A stretch of DNA of 64,000 bases from Novosphingobium malaysiense (GTDB taxonomy: Bacteria > Pseudomonadota > Alphaproteobacteria > Sphingomonadales > Sphingomonadaceae): assembly GCF_000802225.1 (NCBI RefSeq), contig NZ_JTDI01000005.1, positions 62,001 through 126,000 on the forward strand. Reading direction: 5' to 3'. Positions 17,116 through 25,081 of the stretch are shown here, piece after piece (positions within the stretch are counted from its first letter, which is position 1; each line of letters starts with the position of its first letter). Both the position numbers and the translations under genes were made by a program. The notes under the pieces are model-generated. The model was not told the origin of the DNA. It did not search any database and worked only from the letters and a program-made list of their open reading frames with translations.

Positions 17116-18042
17116 TTATCGTTCAAACTGGCTTCTCGTGGCTCTTGTACCGCCGTCGCCTTGGTCGATGTCCGGTACGTCGTCGTCCAAAATGGCTGCG
17201 GCGATTGCGTCGTGCAGACTATTGCGAGCTTCAGTCGAGGTCGTTTCGTTGCCGGTGTCGGTGATGATCCCGAGGGTGCGTCTCATTTCGTAACCCTCGA
17301 CCCAGACGGGCACGATGCCTGCCGCCTTGTAGGAATGCGGGGCGATCGTGATCCCTCTGCCAAGAGCTACCATCTGCATGCAGAGGTCTTCGTCGTGGCT
17401 TCGCAGTGCGAAACGGGGGCGGATGCCATGCCGGGTAAAGAACCGGCTCGTCTCGTGGAGAGCCTCACAGGATCGTCGTGCGATCATGACTTCGCCGCCA
17501 AGCTGGTGGGGTGAGACGCGCTCGGTCCCGGCTAGACGATGCGCCGCGGAAACGAACATCTCGTAAGGCTCGTCGAGGATCGGGATTGCATTGGTGCTGC
17601 GGTCATGCCTGGCAAGGGTCGTCACGATCATGTCCACCCGGCCAGAGGCTAGCGCTTTGCGCAACTCCGCGTTGCTGCCGTCGATGACTTCAAGCGAATC
17701 CGGCAGGGCCGACAGCACCCGACGGGCCACAGGCTTTGCGAGCGTCTTCAGCAGCCCGAGGCGCAAGGCCGGCCAGGCCTCTGCGTCATCCTCGCCGATC
17801 TTGTCGATCGCGGTGAATCCATTTTCGATTGCGCGCGCGATCGGCAGCAGCCTCGCACCCGTCTCGGTCAGGTGTACGCCCTTGCGATCGCGCACGAAGA
17901 CCCTGTGGCCCAGGTTTCTCTCCAGCTCTGCGATCCCGGCCGAAAGTGTAGGTTGTGTCAGCCGGATGCGGGCGGCTGCATGGGTGAAGCTGCCCGTATC
18001 GACGACGGCAAGGAACTGCCGGACATGTGCGCGTTTTAGCAT
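17116..18042 (-). CDS. LysR family transcriptional regulator
   Basis: 308 residues. The N-terminal winged helix-turn-helix is standard (MLKRAHVRQFLAVVDTGSFT, then AARIRLTQPTLSAGIAELE), followed by an effector-binding domain. It diverges from the broken acyl-CoA dehydrogenase at 18144. That gene was probably its original target, so the regulator may now be orphaned. No operon partner lies downstream; the preceding operon ends convergently at 16842 with about 270 bases of non-coding sequence between. Confidence 0.92.
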   Translation of the reverse strand: MLKRAHVRQFLAVVDTGSFTHAAARIRLTQPTLSAGIAELERNLGHRVFVRDRKGVHLTETGARLLPIARAIENGFTAIDKIGEDDAEAWPALRLGLLKTLAKPVARRVLSALPDSLEVIDGSNAELRKALASGRVDMIVTTLARHDRSTNAIPILDEPYEMFVSAAHRLAGTERVSPHQLGGEVMIARRSCEALHETSRFFTRHGIRPRFALRSHDEDLCMQMVALGRGITIAPHSYKAAGIVPVWVEGYEMRRTLGIITDTGNETTSTEARNSLHDAIAAAILDDDVPDIDQGDGGTRATRSQFER

Positions 18043-18143
18043 AGAAGAAATCTATTTGAGTTGGATCGTTGTTTGGATTTTTTAATGAAAAACCGCCCTG
18101 TATCCAACACGGAAATACGCAAGCGATCGAGAGCGGGCATCGC

Positions 18144-18514
18144 ATGCGGGCGAAGTCGGATTTCGGCCTCGGACTGAGCGCAAGCGCGCAGATGATTTGT
18201 GAGGCGGTTGCGCGCTTCGCTGCGAACTTGGATGCCGACGACTGGTTTCCGCGCAATCTCTAGCTGGCGAACGGCAGCCGAGCCCTCCATGGTATCACCG
18301 TCGAGGGGGACTGGGGCGGTATCTGGCGCGGCTATCTCGAACATGTCATCGCTGTGGACGAGGTGAGCAGCGCCTTGGCACCGGTCGGTCTGTCCTATGG
18401 CGCGCATTCCAACTTGTGCGTAACCAGATCCGTCGCTGGGGTGCGGATGCGCACAAGGCGAAATACTTGCCGTGGGCGATGTTGACTGCTTGTGCGGGCG
18501 CGTCAAACGGATAG
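18144..18514 (+). pseudogene. Decayed 5' fragment of an isovaleryl-CoA dehydrogenase-like gene
   Basis: Reading from the ATG at 18144 gives DFGLGLSASAQMICEAVARFAA, then FPRNL, a TAG stop at 18261-18263 where the family has tryptophan, then LHGITVEGDWGG, GYLEHVIAVDEVSSALAPVG and LSYGAHSNLCV. A one-base loss near 18420 follows, after which NQIRRWGADAHKAKYLP continues in another frame. These are the first ~140 residues of isovaleryl-CoA dehydrogenase (acyl-CoA dehydrogenase family), with a small in-frame deletion after RFAA. Homology stops at about 18473 and the remaining two thirds are gone. The 3' end runs into the oppositely oriented oxidase subunit gene. Confidence 0.85.
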
Positions 18515-18775
18515 GGCGACCAGGATTGCCGGGGGAAGGCCAACAACCCAGACGTCGCTCAAGACGCGCAGCCAGCGCGAGGCATGGCCGACTTCCATAA
18601 ACTCGCGCAGCACGAACCGCGCCTTGATGACTGCGATCACGACCACCGCCATAGACACGGTGAGATCAGGCTTCATGACGTTGTCTTGTCCTGAGCTGAT
18701 CAGCCAAGACAGCAGCGTCACGATCGTGAGCCCCAGCCACACGGGCGCGATCCGCCCTTTGAACAGGTACTGCAT
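18503..18775 (-). CDS. Cytochrome c oxidase subunit IV-like membrane protein
   Basis: 90 residues with about three hydrophobic helices (APVWLGLTIVTLLSWLI, then VSMAVVVIAVIKARFVLREFM, then WVVGLPPAILVALSV). The FVLREFM...HAS pattern is that of the prokaryotic COX4 (CyoD/NorF-like) family. These small subunits accompany heme-copper oxidases or nitric oxide reductases and help assembly. Here it follows a subunit III gene by three bases, but no catalytic subunit I or II is in the window. It is the last gene of the membrane operon running from 20954. Confidence 0.75.
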   Translation of the reverse strand: MQYLFKGRIAPVWLGLTIVTLLSWLISSGQDNVMKPDLTVSMAVVVIAVIKARFVLREFMEVGHASRWLRVLSDVWVVGLPPAILVALSV

Positions 18776-18778
18776 CGG

Positions 18779-19390
18779 CTACCTCGTCAGATACATCAGG
18801 GCGAAAATGACCAGCCAGAGCAGGTCAACCATGTGCCAGAACGCTGCCGCCGATTCCGCCGTCGCCACGTTGCGGCATGTCGGATCCTTCACTTCCAGGT
18901 ACAGCCGAAACAGCGCCAGCAGGCCGAACAGCACGTGCAGCAGGTGGACGCCAGTCGTCCAGAAGTAGAATTGCGAGAACATGTTGCTGGTGAAGACAAA
19001 ACCGTGCCCGACTTCCACCGTCCATTCGCTGATTTTCGAGACCACGAAGACCAGCCCGCAGGCCATTGTCGCAAGCGTCCAGCGGCCGGACGTATCCCAG
19101 TCGGCCGCGCGCATGGCCTTGAGAGCAGCGGCGAGAAACCACGAACTGACCAGCAGCACCATCGTGTTGAACAGGCCGAAGCCGAGGTTCAGGTTTCGCT
19201 GTGCCGAAAGGAACACGTCGTGCTGCCAGTTGCGCCACAGCGCATAAGTCACGAAATAGCTGCCGAAGATGAACAGGTCCCCGACGATGAAGATCCAGAT
19301 TCCGTCGAGGGGATTGGCGTCATGTCGCTGGGCCTTGTCGATCTCTGCAGGCGTCAGGTCGAGCGACGAGTCGGCGTTGGTCGATGCCAT
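18779..19390 (-). CDS. Heme-copper oxidase subunit III family protein (NorE-like)
   Basis: 203 residues from the ATG at 19390, preceded by AAGGAAG; a long upstream frame extension is not coding. About five transmembrane helices are seen, with the subunit III features IFGSYFVTYALW near the start, FTSNMFSQFYFWTTGVHLLHVLFG in the middle and FWHMVDLLWLVIFALMYL at the end. Short subunit III proteins of this type include NorE of nitric oxide reductase clusters. It is preceded by two paralogous membrane proteins of unknown function and followed by a subunit IV-like gene. No oxidase core is adjacent, so its partner is elsewhere or unconventional. Confidence 0.85.
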   Translation of the reverse strand: MASTNADSSLDLTPAEIDKAQRHDANPLDGIWIFIVGDLFIFGSYFVTYALWRNWQHDVFLSAQRNLNLGFGLFNTMVLLVSSWFLAAALKAMRAADWDTSGRWTLATMACGLVFVVSKISEWTVEVGHGFVFTSNMFSQFYFWTTGVHLLHVLFGLLALFRLYLEVKDPTCRNVATAESAAAFWHMVDLLWLVIFALMYLTR

Positions 19391-19404
19391 GGTGCGCGCT
19401 TCCT

Positions 19405-20253
19405 TCAGGCGGGTTGCGGCGACAGGCCGGACGTTGAGGCGACGGAGGTTCCGCGGCTGCCCGGCAGGTTCGCGAGGCGCATCGATCGGAACCGGTCCTT
19501 GGGCGGATCGACGCGCTTGATGGCGTAATAGAGCATGAAGACGTAAATGACCTGCCAGCCGATGTAGACGATCGTGTCGATCCAGAACGCGATCGTCCCG
19601 TTCCATGAGAATGGGCCAGTCTGCACGATCACCGCCGGGCTGACCAGAAACTCGGTCGTGAAATTCCAGATGCAGGTGTAGCCGAACCACTTGGGGAACA
19701 GTCGGCTCTTGTCCGCCAGGATAGCGTAAGTCCAGATCAGACTCCCGAACAGAAAGAAGCCCATCGTCCCATCGAACGAAATATAGGTGGCATCATAAAG
19801 CAACTGCAGCATGGCTGGATCACGATCCGGCCGCAGTGAGGCGACCGACATCGTGAACGCGCTCATGTAGGCGCCGGTAAATCCGCCGCCGCACATCGCG
19901 AGCATGTAGGCGTATCCCCAAGCCTTTGCGTGAGGCAGGTCCATTTTCATGATCAACCAGCCAATGAGGCCGTTCGCCCAGACGAGGAAGGCGAGGGAAA
20001 CCAGCATGACCCCGAATCCCAGCCTGATCTCGAAGCCGTAGCGGGTGAAGAATTCGACCACTTCCGCTTGAGACTTCGACGGATCGGGCGGCGGCATCAT
20101 GTGGGTGATGGTGAAATAGACCATTCCCATGATGTTGTATGCAATGGGAATGCTCCACCAGGCTACCCACAAATCGGCCTTGGGGTTATGGCGCAGGTGC
20201 CAGCGTGCCTTGGCAACCATGCCCGACGGGATCGGAGGCGCTGCGGCGCTCAT
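19405..20253 (-). CDS. Multi-pass membrane protein of unknown function, paralogue of next gene
   Basis: 282 residues from the ATG at 20253, which overlaps the upstream gene's stop (ATGA). There are about seven hydrophobic segments and no signal peptide. I do not recognise a family function. It is clearly related to the product of 20250-20954: both share a QLL-D segment, an FP-W-G segment and a TGP-WNG-F segment in the same order, so the two arose by duplication. Co-transcription with oxidase subunits III and IV suggests a membrane redox or ligand-binding assembly, but no heme-binding signature can be asserted. Confidence 0.75.
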   Translation of the reverse strand: MSAAAPPIPSGMVAKARWHLRHNPKADLWVAWWSIPIAYNIMGMVYFTITHMMPPPDPSKSQAEVVEFFTRYGFEIRLGFGVMLVSLAFLVWANGLIGWLIMKMDLPHAKAWGYAYMLAMCGGGFTGAYMSAFTMSVASLRPDRDPAMLQLLYDATYISFDGTMGFFLFGSLIWTYAILADKSRLFPKWFGYTCIWNFTTEFLVSPAVIVQTGPFSWNGTIAFWIDTIVYIGWQVIYVFMLYYAIKRVDPPKDRFRSMRLANLPGSRGTSVASTSGLSPQPA

Positions 20254-20954
20254 GCCGCCAGGTCCCGCTCGGCCAGCCGGTTGCGCGCGGTCCAGGCGGC
20301 CGCGAACATGGCCGCATTGTAGATCGCGAATGTCCCGATCCTGAGATCGAAAGTCAGCCATCCATTCCACGCGAGTGGGCCCGTCAGGTATAACGCGCCG
20401 AAAGCGGCCGGCACCCAGGCGATGGCGGCAAGGACGTTGAGCCAGCCAACCCAGATGGGAAAAACGCGACCGTCCCGGTCATCGAGGAAAACCGCGAAAG
20501 CGAGGGTGACAGCCTGCCCGATCAGGAAGCCGGTGGGAACGGAAAAGCAGATCCAGCCCAGGTCGTTGAGCAATTGGATCGCTTCGGGCGCGCGGTCAGG
20601 GCGATAAGCGGCAACGATCCAGAAGCAGTTTGCCGCCGCGAACATGCAGGCCCCTCCCAGCGTCACGGCCATGTAGACCCACGCCAGCGGGCCGCCGCCA
20701 TGCGACATGCGGCCCATCTGCAGCGCGATCATGGCATAGAGGCCAACCATCCCGATCTCGAACCAGTTGAAAACGATCATTGCGTACTGGACGCGTGTGG
20801 CATTGCCGCTGTCGGAATAGAATGCGGCCACATCGGCTGCCGAGAGCGTTGGCGGCAGCGGCGTCCACGTCGGAAATACGAGGAATGCCGCAATCCAGAT
20901 CATGCCGATGACCGGCACGGACAGAAGCAGCGTATGGTCGAGTATCCTGGGCAT
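20250..20954 (-). CDS. Multi-pass membrane protein of unknown function, first gene of operon
   Basis: 234 residues from the ATG at 20954 with GGGGAGAG upstream. About six hydrophobic helices; ends in a short basic cytoplasmic tail. It shares the FPIWVGWLNV and LTGPLAWNGW segments with its neighbour, showing common origin. Function unrecognised. It heads the operon with its paralogue, then subunit III, then subunit IV, and is divergent from a TetR gene, with a nearly perfect operator between them (21009-21031). A substrate-inducible membrane complex is therefore likely. Confidence 0.75.
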   Translation of the reverse strand: MPRILDHTLLLSVPVIGMIWIAAFLVFPTWTPLPPTLSAADVAAFYSDSGNATRVQYAMIVFNWFEIGMVGLYAMIALQMGRMSHGGGPLAWVYMAVTLGGACMFAAANCFWIVAAYRPDRAPEAIQLLNDLGWICFSVPTGFLIGQAVTLAFAVFLDDRDGRVFPIWVGWLNVLAAIAWVPAAFGALYLTGPLAWNGWLTFDLRIGTFAIYNAAMFAAAWTARNRLAERDLAA

Positions 20955-21008
20955 CGTCTCTCCCCAACGTCCCGGCTTGATCGTCAATGGGTATCCGCTT
21001 CTATGCAC

Positions 21009-21031
21009 TTATGCAATAATATATTGCATAA
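21009..21031. promoter_or_regulatory. 23-bp dyad operator between divergent TetR gene and membrane operon
   Basis: TTATGCAATA (21009-21018), ATA, TATTGCATAA (21022-21031): ten-base arms that match perfectly around three bases. It lies in the 88-base gap between the membrane operon start (20954) and the TetR start (21043). This is an AT-rich island in GC-rich DNA and a textbook place for a TetR dimer to shut both promoters. Confidence 0.75.
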
Positions 21032-21042
21032 AGGATGTGGTG

Positions 21043-21675
21043 ATGCGTAACGTTGCGGTGTCCACGCCTTTGCTTTTGCGGCAAGGTGAGGTCCCGAAAC
21101 GAATGGGGATGTCCCAATTGACTGTTCCGATGGATCGACAACTTGATCGCCGCGTCCGCAAGTCACGGCAGGCGTTGCGCTCGGCATTGCAGGAACTGTT
21201 GCTCGAGCAGCCGTTCGAGCAGATATCGATGCAGGAAATCGCTGAGCGGGCCGACGTCGCCTACACCACATTCTTCCGCAATTACGCAGACAAGGACGCT
21301 TTGCTTGGCGATCTTGCGCAGACCCATATTGACCGGCTGCTCGACCTCTCCCTGCCGCTCTTTTCGGCGAACGACAGCACTGTATCTACGCTCAGGCTGT
21401 GTGAGTATGTGGCAGAACACGACAAAGTCTGGACCGCTTTGCTTACGGGCGGGGCGGCAGCACAGGTCAGAAAGCTTTTTATCCAGCGGACCGACGCGCA
21501 AGCCGATCGGTGGCCTGCCCAACCCACCTGGCTGCCGCCTGCATTCGGAACGACTGTCCTGTGCAGCATCACGTTCGATCTCTTGGCCATCTGGCTCAGC
21601 AAGGAAAGGCAGAGGACGACCGAGGAAATTGCGGCCATGCTGGCCCGTTTCTTCCGCGTGATCGATGAGGCGTGA
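21043..21675 (+). CDS. TetR/AcrR family transcriptional regulator
   Basis: 210 residues from the ATG at 21043 (AAGGA nine bases upstream); an ATG at 21103 with GAGG further upstream is possible and would remove a non-conserved arm. DNA-binding residues are seen in RQALRSALQELLLEQPFEQI and MQEIAERADVAYTTFFRNYADKDALL, the TetR helix-turn-helix. It is divergent from the membrane-protein/oxidase-subunit operon and flanks the 23-bp dyad, so it should autoregulate and repress that operon. It converges with the SDR gene at 21743. Confidence 0.88.
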   Translation: MRNVAVSTPLLLRQGEVPKRMGMSQLTVPMDRQLDRRVRKSRQALRSALQELLLEQPFEQISMQEIAERADVAYTTFFRNYADKDALLGDLAQTHIDRLLDLSLPLFSANDSTVSTLRLCEYVAEHDKVWTALLTGGAAAQVRKLFIQRTDAQADRWPAQPTWLPPAFGTTVLCSITFDLLAIWLSKERQRTTEEIAAMLARFFRVIDEA

Positions 21676-21742
21676 TGAAAGCTGCAAGACATCGGCGCCC
21701 AGCGCGATTGCTTCCCGTCCAGTTCCGATCCAGCCTTTGCCC

Positions 21743-22600
21743 TCAGGGGCGCAATGCCTGCGGCACATCGCCCACACGGAGCTTGTCCATCGTCTCCTTG
21801 CCAAAGGCATCGTCCAGAAAGTCAGGTGCCAGACCGCCGAGTTGCTGCCCACCGTCGGCCGCGAAATTCTGCCCTGTCACCCAGCCTGCTTCGGGCCCGG
21901 CGAGGAAGCGGATCGCGCGGGCAACGTCTTCGGGCTCACCGGTGCGGCCGAGCGGGGTGATGGCAGCGTAGCGTTCTTCGGTGCCCTCGGTCTCGTACAT
22001 GAATTGGGTCGCCTCCGAGCGAGTCATGCCCGGCCGCACCGAATTGACGCGAATGCGAGCCGCGCCGAGTTCCAGCGCCGCAAGTTCGACAAGCCGCTCG
22101 ACCCCGGCCTTCATCGCTGCATAGGAGGCAAGACCGGTTGAGGACTGGGCGACCACTGCCGTGGAGACACAAACGATCGAGCCGCCCCGCGCCGCCATCA
22201 GCGGGGCACTCTCCCGGATGGCGAGAAACGCGCTGAGGAAGTTGCGTTTGAACACATAGAAGATGTGTTCGGTCGGTTCTATCAGCAGGGGTGAATAGTT
22301 ATTGCTTCCACCGACTGCCGGAACGACGATGTCCAGCCGACCGGCAATAGCGTGCGCCTTTGCCAGCGCCCTACGCACATCCTCCTCCTCCGTCGCATCG
22401 CCGGCATGTACTTCGACCCTCGCCTCGGGTGTCGTTGCGAGGATATCGTCTCGTGCAGCCAGCAGTGCATCCTCGCGCCGCCCCATGATCGTGACAGCGG
22501 CCCCATCTTGCGAGAGCATCAATGCCGTTGCCTTCCCGATACCGCTGCTCGCCCCCGTAACGAGAGCGGTCTTGCCTGCCAGAATCTTCGTGCCTGTCAT
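21743..22600 (-). CDS. Short-chain dehydrogenase/reductase (SDR)
   Basis: 285 residues from the ATG at 22600, which has GGGAGAAG upstream; an ATG at 22654 is less likely. TGASSGIG binds NAD(P), CVSTAVVAQSS carries the active-site serine and SYAAMKAG the Tyr/Lys pair. The usual NNAG is replaced by PAVGGSNN, a deviation seen in some divergent SDRs. A C-terminal extension of about 30 residues follows the common ADGG end. Substrate unknown. It is oriented away from the next SDR gene (23019), with a 418-base gap between starts. Confidence 0.88.
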   Translation of the reverse strand: MTGTKILAGKTALVTGASSGIGKATALMLSQDGAAVTIMGRREDALLAARDDILATTPEARVEVHAGDATEEEDVRRALAKAHAIAGRLDIVVPAVGGSNNYSPLLIEPTEHIFYVFKRNFLSAFLAIRESAPLMAARGGSIVCVSTAVVAQSSTGLASYAAMKAGVERLVELAALELGAARIRVNSVRPGMTRSEATQFMYETEGTEERYAAITPLGRTGEPEDVARAIRFLAGPEAGWVTGQNFAADGGQQLGGLAPDFLDDAFGKETMDKLRVGDVPQALRP

Positions 22601-23018
22601 TCGAATCTTCTCCCGATCCGCTGCCGTTTGGATCAGCTTCGTGGTGCCGATCATTCATTGATGACGACGCAATCCTTCATCGGCGATGTCCTGCCGGTAA
22701 CGCAATGCGACGCTTTTCACGAGAGCATCACGCAACATCGATTCTGAAGTGGCAGCGGGGATTTCATCGGGGCATGCTGAAGCTGGCATCGGCGGACGCC
22801 ACATTGATCAGGCAGCGCGAAAGCACACGACAGACTATCGAACGTCGGCGCGTGCAGCACCGCGGCCGCCCACAGGAGGCTTGTTCGATGGCTGTTGCCA
22901 TATGGGAGCTTCTTTACGCCGGCCGGTGTGTCACAGGATTTGCGCGTGCCGGGTTTATCAGGGGCTTTGTTCTGCTGTTGGCCAACAAGATCGCAAAGAA
23001 TGTGATGGGAGAAACGGA
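22601..23018. other. 418-base divergent intergenic region
   Basis: The region lies between two divergent SDR genes and should hold both promoters. An open frame crosses it on the plus strand (22705-23055), but its arginine-rich product resembles nothing and it has no ribosome site. I see no clear dyad or repeat. Confidence 0.4.
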
Positions 23019-23825
23019 ATGGACCTCATGCTCAAGGGGCGGCGGGCGCTGGTAACCGGCAGCAGTAGCGGTATTGGCGAAGCAATTGCCCGCCTGCTGG
23101 TGGAGGAAGGCGCAAGCGTTGTCGTGCATGGCCGCAATCTCGAGCGCGCCGAGCGGGTGGCCGGCGAGATCGGCGCGGCGGGCGTGGCGATCGGCGAATT
23201 GTCCGAAGACGGCGTGGCACAGGCGGTCCATGATCAGGCCTTGGCTGCACTCAGTGGCAGCGTCGAGATTCTGATCAACAACGCCGGGGGCAATTCCGAA
23301 GGCAATACCGCGAAGGCTCCGGCGGAGATCCCGGTTGCCGATTTCATGTCGAACTACAAGGCCAACACGCTCGGCGCGGTCCAGCTTTGCCAACTCTGCG
23401 TGCCTGACATGGTCGCGGCGAATTTCGGGCGGATCGTCAATGTTTCGAGCGCGGTCGCCATGCAGCCCAACTACATGGGCACGGACTATTCAGCGGCCAA
23501 GGCGGCGCTCAACAACTTCACCTTGAGCCTTGCCGGTTCGCTGCGCGGGGTGAACGTGTGCGTCAACGTGCTGACGCCGGGTGTGATCCTCGTCGATGGT
23601 CTCGTCCGGTTCGGGCGGATGAAATTCGGGGATGACAGCCTGACTGCCGAGCAAGTCAACGATCGCCTTGCAGCCGAGGCGGTATTCGAAGTTCCGCCAG
23701 CCGGGCGCTTCGGCATGCCCCGGGAACTGGCCATGGTCGCCGCGATGCTCGCGAGCCCGGCCAACGGTTTCATCACCGGGGCCAATTATCGCGTGGACGG
23801 CGGACAGACGCGCGGGCTCAACTGA
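23019..23825 (+). CDS. Short-chain dehydrogenase/reductase (SDR)
   Basis: 268 residues from the ATG at 23019, with GGGAGAAACGGA upstream; the frame stays open far upstream but only this start has a ribosome site and the SDR N-terminus (LKGRRALVTGSSSGIGEAIA). NNAGG, the serine of NVSSAVAM and YSAAKAA are present, and it ends VDGGQTRGLN. It is 11 bases before the DapB-like gene and in one run with it and the P450. The three probably serve one pathway; the substrate is unknown. Confidence 0.88.
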   Translation: MDLMLKGRRALVTGSSSGIGEAIARLLVEEGASVVVHGRNLERAERVAGEIGAAGVAIGELSEDGVAQAVHDQALAALSGSVEILINNAGGNSEGNTAKAPAEIPVADFMSNYKANTLGAVQLCQLCVPDMVAANFGRIVNVSSAVAMQPNYMGTDYSAAKAALNNFTLSLAGSLRGVNVCVNVLTPGVILVDGLVRFGRMKFGDDSLTAEQVNDRLAAEAVFEVPPAGRFGMPRELAMVAAMLASPANGFITGANYRVDGGQTRGLN

Positions 23826-23836
23826 GGAGGTTTGCG

Positions 23837-24889
23837 ATGACGCAGAAGACATACAAGGTCATCCAGTGGGCCACCGGCACGGTCGGGAAGGCGGCGCTGA
23901 AGTACTTTATCGAGAACCCGGTGACCGAATTGGTCGGCGTGCTTGTCACCAATCCCGAAAAGGTCGGTAAGGACGCGGGCGATATCGTCGGCCTGGCCAA
24001 GACCGGGGTAATTTGTACTGACAGCGAGGACGCGATCCTTGCCATGGAGGCGGATTGCGTTCTTTTCGCGCCCTCGATGATGACTCCGCCGATCGACATG
24101 GTCTGCCGCCTGCTGGAAAGTGGCAAGAACGTCGTCTCGCCGGCCGGCCCTTTCCTGCCCAACAAGTTCATTCCCGAACACGCGGCGCGCGTCGAGGCAG
24201 CGTGCCGGGCGGGCAAGGCCTCGTTCCATGGTTGCGGTATCCATCCCGGCTATTCCGGCGACATCCTGCCGCTCACGCTGGCCCGGCTGATGAGCCGGAT
24301 CGATTGCATCGAGGTAACCGAGATCATCGACAAGGTGCGCAACCCGATGATCTACACCGAGATTATGGGTTTCGGGGCCGATTGCGACGAACTGTTGGCG
24401 AATCCGCGCCGGTCGCCGGAAACCTACAAGCATTTCTATTCGTCGATGACGCTGATCGCCGAAGGCCTTGGAGCCGAAATCGACGAGGTGACGGTGAAGT
24501 TTGAGGTGTCGAAGGCCAAAGTCGACATTGCCCACGAATTCGGGCTGGTGAAGGCCGGGACTTGCGGCGGACAGCACTACGAATGGACCGCCTGGTCAGG
24601 CGGCAAGCCCCTCATCGTCTATCACTTCTACTGGCAGCTCGGCACTGAACTCGATCCTTTGTGGGAGCAGGGTGAGGCGAAGTACCGCGTGCGTATTCAT
24701 GGCGACCCGCCGCTAGAATGTCACCTGATGGCGATGGAAGATGCCGACGGGCGGCACCCCTTCCTTGGCATCCCGTGGACGGGCCTCGTCGGCTGCACGG
24801 CCGTTCCGCAGGTCTGTGACGCAGCTCCTGGAGTGGTGACGCACATCGATCTGGGTGTGGTCCAACCGCGCGGGCTTGTCCGCCGATGA
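23837..24889 (+). CDS. DapB-like NAD(P)-binding oxidoreductase (dihydrodipicolinate reductase-like)
   Basis: 350 residues from the ATG at 23837 with GAGGAGG upstream. The N-terminus KVIQWATGTVGKAALKYF is a Rossmann fold with the DapB/2,4-diaminopentanoate dehydrogenase pattern GxxGxxG-like. The rest matches the longer relatives annotated as dihydrodipicolinate reductase-like in actinobacteria and sphingomonads, not true DapB, which is about 270 residues. True lysine biosynthesis is therefore unlikely. Placed between an SDR and a P450 it probably reduces or oxidises a catabolic intermediate. A 192-base non-coding gap separates it from the P450. Confidence 0.75.
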   Translation: MTQKTYKVIQWATGTVGKAALKYFIENPVTELVGVLVTNPEKVGKDAGDIVGLAKTGVICTDSEDAILAMEADCVLFAPSMMTPPIDMVCRLLESGKNVVSPAGPFLPNKFIPEHAARVEAACRAGKASFHGCGIHPGYSGDILPLTLARLMSRIDCIEVTEIIDKVRNPMIYTEIMGFGADCDELLANPRRSPETYKHFYSSMTLIAEGLGAEIDEVTVKFEVSKAKVDIAHEFGLVKAGTCGGQHYEWTAWSGGKPLIVYHFYWQLGTELDPLWEQGEAKYRVRIHGDPPLECHLMAMEDADGRHPFLGIPWTGLVGCTAVPQVCDAAPGVVTHIDLGVVQPRGLVRR

Positions 24890-25081
24890 AGAGGGGCTTG
24901 CGAATGTCCGAGTCGGGCTGACGCCGCCGCTCGGAAAGCGCGGTCGCTTGGGGATGCGCACCCGCCCCGTGGCCAAGGAGCCAAGTTTTTCTTCCATGGG
25001 GCGAACGAGTAGCCCTATGGATTCGCAAGCAGCAAGACGAGGAGACCGGTATCGGCCGGCCCGTTCCCCTGGGAGATAATC

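Noticed and set aside
16932..17126. 64-codon minus-strand frame after the LysR gene
   Set aside because: No motif and no ribosome site, in an AT-richer non-coding gap.
22705..23055. 116-codon plus-strand frame in the divergent SDR gap
   Set aside because: Arginine-rich product with no recognisable motif; it overlaps the SDR start at 23019 and lacks a ribosome site.
23837..24889. Lysine-biosynthesis dapB
   Set aside because: About 80 residues longer than true DapB and surrounded by an SDR and a P450.
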